NCBI GenBank assembly: GCA_938006335.1
Contig: CALLMF010000002.1
Span: 124,001-188,000, forward strand
DNA length: 64,000 nucleotides
Source: an uncultured Granulosicoccaceae bacterium
GTDB taxonomy: Bacteria > Pseudomonadota > Gammaproteobacteria > Granulosicoccales > Granulosicoccaceae
Reading direction: 5' to 3'
The notes under the pieces were generated by a model. It made no database searches. It was given only the letters and a program-made list of their open reading frames with translations, and was not told the origin of the DNA. Position 1 is the first letter of the stretch, and every line of letters starts with the position of its first letter. The position numbers and the translations under genes are program-made. Shown here piece by piece: positions 26,026 to 34,727 of the stretch.

Positions 26026-27798
26026 ATGAAAATGACCACCGAGGAGGCCTTTGTAAAGGTCCTCCAGATGCACGGTATCGAGCACGCCTTTGGCATCATC
26101 GGCTCGGCCATGATGCCGATCTCCGACTTGTTCCCCAAGGCTGGCATAACCTTTTGGGACTGCGCGCATGAGTGTAATGCCGGGATGATGGCCGATGGCT
26201 ACACGCGCGCGACGGGCCGCATGTCCATGATGGTCGCCCAGAATGGCCCCGGAATCACCAACTTCGTGACGCCGGTCAAGACCGCTTACTGGAATCACAC
26301 GCCGCTGCTGCTCGTCACCCCGCAGGCAGCCAACAAGACCATCGGCCAAGGCGGTTTCCAGGAAATCGAACAGATGAAGCTGTTCGAGGACATGGTCTGC
26401 TACCAGGAAGAAGTGCGGGATCCCTCGCGCGTGGCAGAAGTGCTCAACCGCGTCATCGAAAAGGCCATCCGTGGCTCCGCGCCCGCCCAGATCAACATCC
26501 CGCGTGACTACTGGACGCAGGTGGTCGATATCGACCTGCCTCAGGTGGTGCGCCTCGAGCGTCCTCGTGGTGGCGAAGTGGCCATCGCGGAGGCGGCCAA
26601 GCTTCTGAGTGAAGCTTCATTCCCCATCATCCTCAACGGGGCAGGTGTCGTCCTGTCCGACGGTATCGCCGCGTCCGCGGCACTCGCCGAGCGCCTGGAT
26701 GCCCCGGTTGCGTGTAACTACCAGCACAATGATGCGTTCCCGGGCTCGCACCCGCTCGCGGTGGGCCCGCTCGGCTACAACGGCTCCAAGGCCGCCATGG
26801 AACTGATTGCCAAGGCAGACGTTGTTCTCGCTCTGGGCACGCGCCTCAACCCGTTCTCGACCCTGCCGGGTTACGGCATCGACTACTGGCCCAAGGACGC
26901 CAAGCTCATCCAGGTCGACATCAATTCCGATCGTATCGGTCTGACCAAGCGCGTCGACGTCGCCATACAGGGTGACGCCAAGATGGTGGCTGAGCAGCTG
27001 CTCGCCTCGCTCGGAAGTGCTGCTGGCGACAACGGCCGGGCGGCTCGCACCGAGGAAATCCGCGACACCAAGGCCCGCTGGAAGCAAGAGCTCATGGGCC
27101 TTGATCACGAGGACGATGATCCGGGTACAAACTGGAACGAACGTGCCCGTCAGCGCGATCCGGATCGCATGTCACCGCGTGAAGCCTGGCGCTCGATCAT
27201 CGAAGCCCTGCCCAAGGAGGCCATCATCTCGAGCGACATCGGTAACAACTGCGCCATCGGTAACGCCTACCCGAGTTTCGAGGACGGCCGCAAATACCTC
27301 GCACCCGGCTTGTTCGGCCCTTGTGGCTATGGCTTTCCGGCGATTCTTGGCGCCAAGATCGGCCAGCCTGATGTACCGGTGGTCGGTTTTGCCGGCGACG
27401 GCGCCTTCGGTATCTCCATGAACGAGATGACCGCCTGTGGCCGCGGAGACTGGAAGCCGATCACCATGGTGATCTTCCGGAACTACCAGTGGGGCGCGGA
27501 AAAGCGCAACACCACGCTGTGGTTCGACGATAACTTCGTGGGCACCGAGCTCAACGAAGGCGTCGAATACGCCAAGATCGCCGAGGCTTGTGGCCTGAAG
27601 GGCGTTCAGGTCAAGGGTATGGACGAGCTGACCGCAGCGCTTGAAACCGCCATCGATGAGCAGATGAACAAGAACACCACCACGTTCATCGAAGTCGTAC
27701 TCAACCAGGAACTCGGCGAGCCCTTCCGTCGCGATGCGATGAAGAAGCCGCAGGCGATGGCAGGCGTCAGCTCAAGCGATATGCAGAACGCCAGCTAG
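26026..27798 (+). CDS. xsc: Sulfoacetaldehyde acetyltransferase
   Basis: 590 residues from the ATG at 26026 (MKMTTEEAFVKVLQ); an upstream in-frame extension has no coding character. It is a thiamine-diphosphate enzyme with N-terminal PYR domain 'HGIEHAFGIIGSAMMPISDLFPKAGI', a central domain, and a PP domain with the TPP motif GDGAFGISMNEMTACGRGDWKPITMVIFRNYQWG. Segment 'AYWNHTPLLLVTPQAANKTIGQGGFQE' is diagnostic for Xsc rather than acetolactate synthase. It converts sulfoacetaldehyde plus phosphate to acetyl phosphate and sulfite, the final step of taurine, isethionate or sulfoacetate degradation. No pta, tpa, tau or sulfite exporter gene accompanies it here. Confidence 0.96.
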   Translation: MKMTTEEAFVKVLQMHGIEHAFGIIGSAMMPISDLFPKAGITFWDCAHECNAGMMADGYTRATGRMSMMVAQNGPGITNFVTPVKTAYWNHTPLLLVTPQAANKTIGQGGFQEIEQMKLFEDMVCYQEEVRDPSRVAEVLNRVIEKAIRGSAPAQINIPRDYWTQVVDIDLPQVVRLERPRGGEVAIAEAAKLLSEASFPIILNGAGVVLSDGIAASAALAERLDAPVACNYQHNDAFPGSHPLAVGPLGYNGSKAAMELIAKADVVLALGTRLNPFSTLPGYGIDYWPKDAKLIQVDINSDRIGLTKRVDVAIQGDAKMVAEQLLASLGSAAGDNGRAARTEEIRDTKARWKQELMGLDHEDDDPGTNWNERARQRDPDRMSPREAWRSIIEALPKEAIISSDIGNNCAIGNAYPSFEDGRKYLAPGLFGPCGYGFPAILGAKIGQPDVPVVGFAGDGAFGISMNEMTACGRGDWKPITMVIFRNYQWGAEKRNTTLWFDDNFVGTELNEGVEYAKIAEACGLKGVQVKGMDELTAALETAIDEQMNKNTTTFIEVVLNQELGEPFRRDAMKKPQAMAGVSSSDMQNAS

Positions 27799-27820
27799 TA
27801 CTTGATCCGATTGTCCGAGT

Positions 27821-27847
27821 GCCGCGTCAGGTCTTGCCTGACGCGGC
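27821..27847. terminator. Bidirectional terminator-like hairpin between xsc and ureohydrolase
   Basis: A perfect 11-bp GC-rich stem (GCCGCGTCAGG, 5-nt loop) lies between convergent genes and includes the ureohydrolase stop codon. No T-run on either side. Confidence 0.6.
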
Positions 27848-28804
27848 TCCCGAGCCCGGCACCATCACGCACAACAGTTCGAACATCAGTGACACGGCAA
27901 GCCATGCGGTGCCGCCGGCTGGATCCAGAGGCGGTGACACCTCGACCATGTCGGCGCCGATGATGTTGACGCCTTCCAGACCACGCACAACCTGCAAGGC
28001 CTGGAAGGCGTTCGGGCCGCCGACCTCGGGCGTACCGGTACCGGGCGCAAACGTCGGATCCACGAAGTCGATGTCGTAGGACACATACGTGGCTTGGCTG
28101 CCCGCGATGTCACGTGCTTCGGCCATCACATCGTTGACACCGCGATCGAAGAATTCCTCGATCGGTATGACCCTGATGCCAACCGCCTTGGCAAAGTCGC
28201 GATCCTCTCCGTCGTAAGCGGTGCCTCGGATACCGATCTGCACTACACGGCTTGGATCCAGCAGGCCTTCTTCTACCGCGCGTCGGAACGGGGTGCCGTG
28301 GGTAAAACGGGTGCCACCGAAGTAGGTGTCAAAGAGATCGGTGTGGCTGTCGAAGTGAATCATGCCGACCGGCGCGTTGGCGGCGAGCGCGCGCAGGATC
28401 GGTAGCGAACACAAGTGATCTCCACCGGCCGTCAATGGGGTGATACCGGCTGCCGTGACTTCGCTGTAGAACGTCTGCATCCGTTGCAGTGAGTCGAGCA
28501 GGTCTGCAGGGTTAGGGGACACATCTCCGAGGTCTGCGCAGTTGGCGCGCTCAAACGGTCGGACACCGGTGACGCCGTGCTGCGCACGAATCATTGTCGA
28601 GAGATCGCGAAGCTGCCGAGGCCCATGACGCGGCCCGGGCCGATTGGTTGTGCCGCCATCCCAGGGAGCGCCAATCAGACCGATGTCCACGTCCGCGATA
28701 CGCGGATCGGTGAGCGCTACGTGCGGCAAGCGCATGAAGGTAGGCACACCAGCGAACCGCGGCAGGTCCATGCCCGAGATGGGTTGAAAGTCCTGTGTGT
28801 CCAT
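27827..28804 (-). CDS. Agmatinase/ureohydrolase-family protein (guanidino-acid hydrolase-like)
   Basis: 325 residues from the ATG at 28804 (MDTQDFQP). Dimanganese ligands are present in GGDHLCSLPI (His), HFDSHTDLFD (Asp, His, Asp) and SYDIDFVDP (Asp, Asp). The usual GGDHS serine is replaced by Leu and DAHTD by DSHTD. Length and N-terminal region 'DIGLIGAPWDGGTTNRPGPRHGPRQLRDLST' resemble agmatinase, guanidinobutyrase and guanidinopropionase. The products would be urea and an amine or amino acid, which fits an organism with urea transport. The exact substrate cannot be told. Divergent from the SDR gene. Confidence 0.92.
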   Translation of the reverse strand: MDTQDFQPISGMDLPRFAGVPTFMRLPHVALTDPRIADVDIGLIGAPWDGGTTNRPGPRHGPRQLRDLSTMIRAQHGVTGVRPFERANCADLGDVSPNPADLLDSLQRMQTFYSEVTAAGITPLTAGGDHLCSLPILRALAANAPVGMIHFDSHTDLFDTYFGGTRFTHGTPFRRAVEEGLLDPSRVVQIGIRGTAYDGEDRDFAKAVGIRVIPIEEFFDRGVNDVMAEARDIAGSQATYVSYDIDFVDPTFAPGTGTPEVGGPNAFQALQVVRGLEGVNIIGADMVEVSPPLDPAGGTAWLAVSLMFELLCVMVPGSGAASGKT

Positions 28805-28900
28805 GCGTGTGTGTGCTCTGTGGGCGCTTATCGGGGGAGGGCAGGATAGACTGAGGCGGTTACGCCGGACAAGATGCAAACCAACCGTGAGGCAAGCCGC

Positions 28901-29659
28901 ATGACGTCACTCGATAACAAGGTAGCGCTGGTGACCGGGGCCAGTCGGGGTATCGGTGCGGCCGCTGCCCGTGCACTGCACGCCGCTGGAGCCAGGGTCG
29001 CGCTGCTCGCGCGGTCAGAAGCCGACATCGCAGCACTCGCCGGGGAGTTGGGTGACAAGGCGATGGCCATCACCTGCGATGTCGCCGATGCGAACAGTGT
29101 CGGTGCAGCAGTTGCAAAAACGGTTGATCAGTTTGGTGGACTTGATATCGTCGTGAACAACGCGGGCGTGATTGATCCTGTGGCGCGCATTGAAGCCTCT
29201 GATCCCGACGCCTGGGGCAAGGCAGTGGATATCAACCTCAAAGGCGTGTACCACGTGATGCGTGCGGCACACGGCGCCCTGAGCGACGGCGGCGGCGTCA
29301 TCATCAATCTGTCGTCTGGTGCTGCCAGCAATGCGCTGGAAGGCTGGAGTCACTACTGTGCGACCAAGGCGGCCGTGCTCGCGCTTACCCGCTGTGGGCA
29401 CAAGGAATGGGCGCAGCACGGGATTCGCGTAGTGGGTCTGTCGCCGGGCACGGTTGCAACCAACATGCAGACCGTCATCAAGGAGTCGGGAGTGAATCCG
29501 GTGAGTCAGCTTGATTGGTCCGCGCACATTTCGCCTGACGATGTCGGGCAAGCGATCGTCTATTTGTGTACCGACGCCGCACGCACACACGACGGCGGTG
29601 ACTTTTCAATAAAGACCGAGCAAGGTCGACTCGAGGCGGGCTTGTCGGCGCGGACGTAG
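28901..29659 (+). CDS. Short-chain dehydrogenase/reductase
   Basis: 252 residues from the ATG at 28901 with SD GTGAGG 8 nt upstream. Classical SDR features are the Rossmann motif TGASRGIG, the NNAG motif, catalytic Ser (INLSSGAAS), and YCATK (Tyr-x-x-x-Lys). It ends with a C-terminal 'THDGGDFSIKTEQGRLEAGL', which differs from the usual GG.xxxDGG end. The acidic residue after beta-2 that would favour NAD is not evident (LLARSEAD), so NADP is possible. Oxidises or reduces an unknown alcohol/ketone. Divergent from the ureohydrolase gene. Confidence 0.92.
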   Translation: MTSLDNKVALVTGASRGIGAAAARALHAAGARVALLARSEADIAALAGELGDKAMAITCDVADANSVGAAVAKTVDQFGGLDIVVNNAGVIDPVARIEASDPDAWGKAVDINLKGVYHVMRAAHGALSDGGGVIINLSSGAASNALEGWSHYCATKAAVLALTRCGHKEWAQHGIRVVGLSPGTVATNMQTVIKESGVNPVSQLDWSAHISPDDVGQAIVYLCTDAARTHDGGDFSIKTEQGRLEAGLSART

Positions 29660-29681
29660 CAGGGCGATCGCCTGCCCTGCT
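29658..29681. terminator. Hairpin between convergent SDR and exported-protein genes
   Basis: An 8-bp perfect stem AGCAGGGC/GCCCTGCT with an 8-nt loop overlaps the SDR stop codon and precedes the convergent 29694 gene end. No T-run. Confidence 0.45.
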
Positions 29682-29693
29682 GCCGCCTGTTGC

Positions 29694-30209
29694 TTATCCC
29701 GGTTCCGGCAAGACGCCTTCGGACAGGATTGCACCCCTGTCTTTCATGTGAACCAGCAAAGGTACAATACGGACGCCCTCGGGAAGTCGGTCCGTGTAGC
29801 TGTCGACATCGAGGAATTCGCCGGCAGGAGAATTCAGGTAGTTCGAGCGCTGAGGACGCACGCGCACTGACACTTCGGTTCCCGCTGCGATGTCGATGTG
29901 TGCGTTCACGCAGGCATCGTTGCAATCGACAATGTCGCCATCGAACACCAGCCGGTTGGCGTGAAAGTGCGTGATGGAGATGTCTCTGGCGGTGATGTTA
30001 CGAAGCACCAGGGTATCGCCTGGCCCGTGGGGGCGGCGCACCAGCGCGCCGGCCAGATCGGCTGACGCGGCGTGCCGCGCCGACTGCTTCTCGCGCAAGC
30101 CTGCGATCGCTGCCGCAGGCAGACTTGCGACAAGGCCGCTGGCGCTCAGTGTCGTCAGCCCCTTCAGTGTCGTGCGCTTGCTTGCATCCACAGTGGTGGT
30201 GACTTGCAT
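29694..30209 (-). CDS. Exported protein of unknown function with twin-basic leader
   Basis: 171 residues from the ATG at 30209, which has a good SD (GAGGAG). The leader SKRTTLKGLTTLSASGLVASLPAAAIA resembles a weak Tat leader (KR rather than RR), or Sec. The mature part has a cupredoxin-like/beta-sandwich feel ('DTLVLRNITARDISITHFHANRLVFDGDIVDCNDACVN' and 'GTEVSVRVRP') with two nearby cysteines, but no metal-binding set is complete. Divergent from ettA. No family assignment is made. Confidence 0.65.
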   Translation of the reverse strand: MQVTTTVDASKRTTLKGLTTLSASGLVASLPAAAIAGLREKQSARHAASADLAGALVRRPHGPGDTLVLRNITARDISITHFHANRLVFDGDIVDCNDACVNAHIDIAAGTEVSVRVRPQRSNYLNSPAGEFLDVDSYTDRLPEGVRIVPLLVHMKDRGAILSEGVLPEPG

Positions 30210-30272
30210 GAGAACTCCTCGTCGGCAACTCGCGTCACCATAAGCGGGCGAACGGCAGTCGTGCGTTTTCGT

Positions 30273-30303
30273 TTGCAATCGTTGACAATCCACTCCTTAT
30301 AAT
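30273..30303 (+). promoter_or_regulatory. Putative ettA promoter
   Basis: A perfect TATAAT at 30298-30303 lies 65 nt before the ettA ATG. TTGCAA at 30273-30278 is a -35 candidate with a long (19 bp) spacer; a perfect TTGACA at 30282 is only 10 bp away and too close to pair with it. Confidence 0.45.
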
Positions 30304-30368
30304 GCGCGCTCAGTAGCCATTTTCGGCGCTGTACGCCGCTCATCCTTGTCAATCGCGAATCCCGTTAC

Positions 30369-32033
30369 ATGGCTCAGTACGTCTACACAATGAATCGGGT
30401 CGGCAAGATCGTGCCGCCCAAGCGAGAGATTCTCAAGAACATCTCGCTCTCGTTTTTCCCCGGCGCCAAGATCGGCGTGCTGGGTTTGAATGGCGCCGGT
30501 AAGTCCACGTTGCTGAAGATCATGGCCGGTGTGGACACCGAGATCGAGGGCGAGGCACATCCGATGTCGGGCATCAAGATCGGTTACCTCGAACAGGAGC
30601 CGCATCTGGACCCCGCCAAGACGGTGCGCCAGATTGTGGAAGAGGCGGTTGGCGAGGTAAACGATGCCAAGGCCGAGCTCGATCAAGTGTATGCGGCCTA
30701 CGCCGAGCCCGACGCCGATTTCGATGCGCTTGCCGCCAGGCAGGCAAAGCTCGAAGCCATCATCGAAGCGGCTGACGGCCACAACATGGGAGTGCAGATG
30801 GAAAAGGCGGCCGATGCGCTGCGTCTGCCACCCTGGGACGCCAACGTCGAGCACCTCTCCGGGGGTGAGAAGCGTCGCGTGGCGCTGTGTCGCCTGCTGC
30901 TTTCCGGACCTGACATGCTACTGCTCGACGAGCCGACGAACCACCTCGATGCGGACTCCGTGCATTGGCTGGAGCAGTTTCTGGGCGACTTCAATGGCAC
31001 CGTCGTGGCAATTACCCACGATCGGTACTTCCTCGACAACGTCGCTGGCTGGATTCTCGAGTTGGACCGTGGCCACGGCATTCCCTACGAGGGCAACTAC
31101 TCCGGTTGGCTCGACCAGAAGTCCGCGCGACTCGAACAGGAGGCCAAACAAGAGTCCAGTCACGCCAAGGCGATGAAGGCCGAGCTCGAGTGGGTGCGAC
31201 AAGGCGCCAAGGGTCGGCAAAGCAAATCCAAGGCGCGCTTGCAGCGTTTCGCCGAGATGCAGACGCAGGAGTTCCAGAAGCGCGCAGAAACCAACGAGAT
31301 CTACATACCGGCGGGGCAGCGCCTCGGTGACAAGGTCATCGAGTTCAACAAGGTTACCAAGGCCTATGGTGATCGTGTGTTGATCGAGGATCTGTCGTTT
31401 GCCATACCGCCGGGTGCGATCGTCGGTGTCATCGGTGGTAACGGGGCCGGTAAGTCAACGCTTTTCCGCATGATCATGGGACAAGAGCAACCGGACAGCG
31501 GCACCATCGACATCGGTGAAACCGTCGATCTTGCCTTTGTCGATCAGAGCCGTGATGACCTCGATGGTGAGAAAACGGTCTTTGACGTCATCGCGGGCGG
31601 CAGCGACATCATCACTATCGGCACTCACGAGATGCCGGCACGAGCGTATGTCGGGCGATTCAACTTCAAGGGGCAGGATCAGCAGAAGTTCGTCAAGGAT
31701 CTCTCAGGCGGTGAACGTGGACGTCTGCACCTTGCCATGACGCTGAAGCAGGGCGCCAACGTGTTGCTTCTCGACGAGCCCTCCAACGATCTCGATGTCG
31801 AGACCTTGCGGGCGCTGGAGGAAGCCCTGCTGGATTTCGCGGGCTCCGCGATTGTCATCAGCCACGATCGTTGGTTCCTCGATCGGGTGGCCACGCATAT
31901 CCTCGCCTACGAGGCGCCGGACGACATCAACTTCTTCGCCGGCAACTACACCGAGTACGAGGCTGATCGACGCGAGCGTCTGGGTGACGATGCGGCGCAG
32001 CCCAAGCGAACCCGATACAAGCGCATCGGCTGA
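30369..32033 (+). CDS. ettA: Energy-dependent translational throttle protein EttA (ABC-F)
   Basis: 554 residues, almost the length of E. coli EttA (555). Two ABC domains: first Walker A GLNGAGKST, signature LSGGEKRRVALCRLLL, Walker B LLLDEPTNHLD; second Walker A GGNGAGKST, signature LSGGERGRLHLAMTL, Walker B LLLDEPSNDLD. The arm insertion and P-site tRNA-interaction linker (about 240-310) are rich in Lys/Arg and Gln (RQGAKGRQSKSKARLQRF). EttA binds the ribosomal E site and gates the first elongation step according to the ATP/ADP ratio. No membrane segments. Confidence 0.97.
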   Translation: MAQYVYTMNRVGKIVPPKREILKNISLSFFPGAKIGVLGLNGAGKSTLLKIMAGVDTEIEGEAHPMSGIKIGYLEQEPHLDPAKTVRQIVEEAVGEVNDAKAELDQVYAAYAEPDADFDALAARQAKLEAIIEAADGHNMGVQMEKAADALRLPPWDANVEHLSGGEKRRVALCRLLLSGPDMLLLDEPTNHLDADSVHWLEQFLGDFNGTVVAITHDRYFLDNVAGWILELDRGHGIPYEGNYSGWLDQKSARLEQEAKQESSHAKAMKAELEWVRQGAKGRQSKSKARLQRFAEMQTQEFQKRAETNEIYIPAGQRLGDKVIEFNKVTKAYGDRVLIEDLSFAIPPGAIVGVIGGNGAGKSTLFRMIMGQEQPDSGTIDIGETVDLAFVDQSRDDLDGEKTVFDVIAGGSDIITIGTHEMPARAYVGRFNFKGQDQQKFVKDLSGGERGRLHLAMTLKQGANVLLLDEPSNDLDVETLRALEEALLDFAGSAIVISHDRWFLDRVATHILAYEAPDDINFFAGNYTEYEADRRERLGDDAAQPKRTRYKRIG

Positions 32034-32064
32034 GGCTTGGCCGCAGCTACGTGTTCACGTGAGT

Positions 32065-33051
32065 TCAGACGGTATCGCGACCTCGGGGTATCACTTCTGC
32101 GCCGCGTGCTTCCTCCTCGTCATCGACCATCTCGGCGGGGAAGCCGTCGCACACCACGTGCTGACCGGAAGCTTCCTCGAGCCTTCTGATAATGCTCGGT
32201 GAGTTCGCTCGTTCGCCATAACGCGCCGCGCCGTCCTTCATGATGTCGATCATCAGGGGGTTGATATCGAGCGGCACACCGGCCCTGTCGGCGACCGATT
32301 GGAACAGACCGATATCCTTCAATACCAGATCCATGGTGAAGTCGATGTTGCGCGATCCGTTGAGAATCACCTGGCTTTCGGTCTCGTGCACAAAGGAATT
32401 TCCTGACGACAGACGGATGGCTTCGTAGCTTGTGGCCAGATCCATGCCGGCAGCGCTGGCCGTCGTCAGCGCTTCGCACAAGGTGAGCAGATTGGCAGTC
32501 GCGAGGTAGTTGGTGATGACCTTCAACACCGATGCGCTGCCTAAGGGGCCGGTGTGCAGGATGCGGCGCCCCATGACCGCGAGCACCGGCAGAATGTTCT
32601 CGAAGACCTCGCGGTCACAGCCAGCAAAGATTGCGATGTTTCCAGTCGCTGCACGGTGGCAACCGCCAGACACCGGGCAATCGACCGGATGCCCTCCCGT
32701 GGCTCGCACCAATTGGCCCAATCGCTTGACCTCGGCTTCATCGGTAGTACTCATTTCGGCCCAGACCGTGCCGGCCGTCATGCCGGCGAGTACACCGTCG
32801 CTACCTTCCAGCACCTTGGCGCTCGCTGCTGGAGAGGGCAGGCAGGTGATCACCACATCGCAGTCGTTTGCCATCTGCGCGGCGGACTGCCCACGTCTTG
32901 CGCCCCGCTCAACGAAGCCGGATACCAGCGACTCATCAAGGTCGTGGACGGTCAGGTCGATGTCGTTCCGTAGCAAACTGCCCGAGAGTTTCGAGCCGAC
33001 GTTGCCAAGGCCGATGAATCCGATGTGCATGGGTGCGCTATTGGGGTGCAT
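32065..33051 (-). CDS. Beta-hydroxyacid dehydrogenase (3-hydroxyisobutyrate dehydrogenase family)
   Basis: 328 residues from ATG 33051; an in-frame ATG at 33030 (MHIGFIGLGNVGSKL) fits family starts equally well. Rossmann motif GFIGLGNVG. The substrate signature is divergent (DCPVSGGCHRAATGNIAIFAG versus DAPVSGG). The catalytic Lys and Asn are kept in LKVITNYL. The C-terminal all-alpha domain includes 'KDIGLFQSVADRAGVPLDINPLM'. Enzymes of the family oxidise 3-hydroxyisobutyrate, tartronate semialdehyde or related acids. It is divergent from betC with a 108-nt intergenic region, but no known step in choline use requires it. Confidence 0.88.
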   Translation of the reverse strand: MHPNSAPMHIGFIGLGNVGSKLSGSLLRNDIDLTVHDLDESLVSGFVERGARRGQSAAQMANDCDVVITCLPSPAASAKVLEGSDGVLAGMTAGTVWAEMSTTDEAEVKRLGQLVRATGGHPVDCPVSGGCHRAATGNIAIFAGCDREVFENILPVLAVMGRRILHTGPLGSASVLKVITNYLATANLLTLCEALTTASAAGMDLATSYEAIRLSSGNSFVHETESQVILNGSRNIDFTMDLVLKDIGLFQSVADRAGVPLDINPLMIDIMKDGAARYGERANSPSIIRRLEEASGQHVVCDGFPAEMVDDEEEARGAEVIPRGRDTV

Positions 33052-33102
33052 TCGGGCGTGAGCTTAACGTCTGCGGGTGTCGCATTGCACACAGATCGGG
33101 TG

Positions 33103-33132
33103 TTCCTGTGCGCGGGCATGGGCTCGTACAAT
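33103..33132 (+). promoter_or_regulatory. Weak promoter candidate for betC
   Basis: TTCCTG and TACAAT are separated by 18 bp in the divergent region, ending 27 nt before the betC ATG. No BetI-type operator was recognised. Confidence 0.25.
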
Positions 33133-33159
33133 GGGCCACGCACCCCTGAACTCTCTGCA

Positions 33160-34707
33160 ATGACGTACACCATCGATCGCCCCAACTTCCTGATCCTGAT
33201 GGTGGATCAGCTGACCGGTACGTTGTGGACTGACGGACCTGCCGCGTTTCTGGACGTGCCGCATCTGCGTGCCCTACACGAACGCAGTGTCAACTGCTCG
33301 AGCTGTTACACCCCGAGCCCCTTGTGTACGCCTGCGCGTGGCTCCTTCATGACCGGATTGTTGCCCTCCGGTACGACGGTTTACGACAACGCGGCCGAGT
33401 TTCCGTCAAATCTGCCCACCTATGCTCACTACCTGCGTCGCGCTGGCTGGAACACCGTGCTGTCCGGCAAGATGCATTTTGTCGGTGCGGACCAGCTGCA
33501 CGGGTTCGAGGAGCGCTTGACCACCGATATCTACCCGGCAGATTTCGGATGGACGCCGGACTGGCGGCAACCGTTCGAGCGGGTCGACTGGTGGTATCAC
33601 AACCTGTCGTCGGTCACTGAGGCAGGTGTTGCGCACACCAGTAACCAACTGGAGTACGACGATGAGGTTGCGTATCACGCGCGGGCGAGGTTGCTGCAGC
33701 TGGCACGGCGGCAGGATGACCGCCCCTTCTGCATGACCGTGAGCTTTACACACCCTCACGATCCGTATACCGCAAGACCGGAGCAGTGGTCGCGCTACGA
33801 CGGTGTCGAGATACCCGCACCGGCAACAGCGGAGCTTCCGGCGGCAGAACGAGACCCACACACCCGACGCTTGTACGACGCCGTCGACTCCAAGCGCTTC
33901 GATGTGACGGCGGATCATGTTGCCGCGGCCCGCCGCGCCTATTGCGCCAACGTGTCGTATCTGGACGACAAGGTCGGCGAGCTACTCGATACATTGAAAG
34001 CCACGGGATTTGCCGCCAATACCATCGTGATGTTCTGCGCCGACCACGGCGACATGCTCGGCGAACGCGGGCTCTGGTACAAGATGAATTTCTTTGAGGG
34101 CGCCGCCCGCGTGCCACTGGGTATCGCATTTCCTGATGGCTACGGTGCTGGATGCCGGATCAGCTCGCCGACATCGGCGATGGACATTGTGCCGACCCTG
34201 CTGGACATTGCAGGCATAGACACTGCGGATGTTGTGTTGCCTTTCGATGGTCGGTCACTGATGCCCGCGATTGCCGGTTCAGCGACCGACGATCGTACGG
34301 TGGCGTCGGAGTACATGGCAGAAGGTTCGGTCGGCAGCATGCTGATGCTCAGGCAGGCTCAGTACAAATACGTCTTCTGTGCTGCAGATCCAGAGCAGTT
34401 GTTCGATCTGGACAGCGACCCCGAAGAGCGTACCAACCTCGCCGACAAGCCCGAATACCAATCGGTCATGGAACGGTTCCGCGCTCATCGTGATAGTGGT
34501 TGGAATTTCGATGCGCTGGACGCCGACGTGTCCGAGAACCAGCAGCGGCGCATCCTGTGTTACGACGCCTTGCGTCACGGACGCTACACCCCGTGGGACT
34601 ACCAGCCGAGCCAGAACGCCGCAGAGCGGTTCATGCGCAATCACATGGATCTTAATGTGGTGGAAGCCAATTCGCGCGTTTCGGCAGATAATCCCGACAA
34701 ACACTGA
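33160..34707 (+). CDS. betC: Choline-sulfatase
   Basis: 515 residues from the ATG at 33160 ([17 protein letters not shown]); Sinorhizobium BetC is of similar size. The sulfatase signature is [13 protein letters not shown], with Cys56 as the formylglycine precursor; Asp residues in LMVDQ and ADHGDMLGE supply the calcium site. The C-terminal extension '[32 protein letters not shown]' is diagnostic of choline sulfatases. It hydrolyses choline-O-sulfate to choline and sulfate in the cytoplasm. It sits 20 nt upstream of betA, so the pair makes betaine aldehyde from choline sulfate. Confidence 0.97.
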   Translation: MTYTIDRPNFLILMVDQLTGTLWTDGPAAFLDVPHLRALHERSVNCSSCYTPSPLCTPARGSFMTGLLPSGTTVYDNAAEFPSNLPTYAHYLRRAGWNTVLSGKMHFVGADQLHGFEERLTTDIYPADFGWTPDWRQPFERVDWWYHNLSSVTEAGVAHTSNQLEYDDEVAYHARARLLQLARRQDDRPFCMTVSFTHPHDPYTARPEQWSRYDGVEIPAPATAELPAAERDPHTRRLYDAVDSKRFDVTADHVAAARRAYCANVSYLDDKVGELLDTLKATGFAANTIVMFCADHGDMLGERGLWYKMNFFEGAARVPLGIAFPDGYGAGCRISSPTSAMDIVPTLLDIAGIDTADVVLPFDGRSLMPAIAGSATDDRTVASEYMAEGSVGSMLMLRQAQYKYVFCAADPEQLFDLDSDPEERTNLADKPEYQSVMERFRAHRDSGWNFDALDADVSENQQRRILCYDALRHGRYTPWDYQPSQNAAERFMRNHMDLNVVEANSRVSADNPDKH

Positions 34708-34727
34708 TTCAGATTCGACGATCCCTG

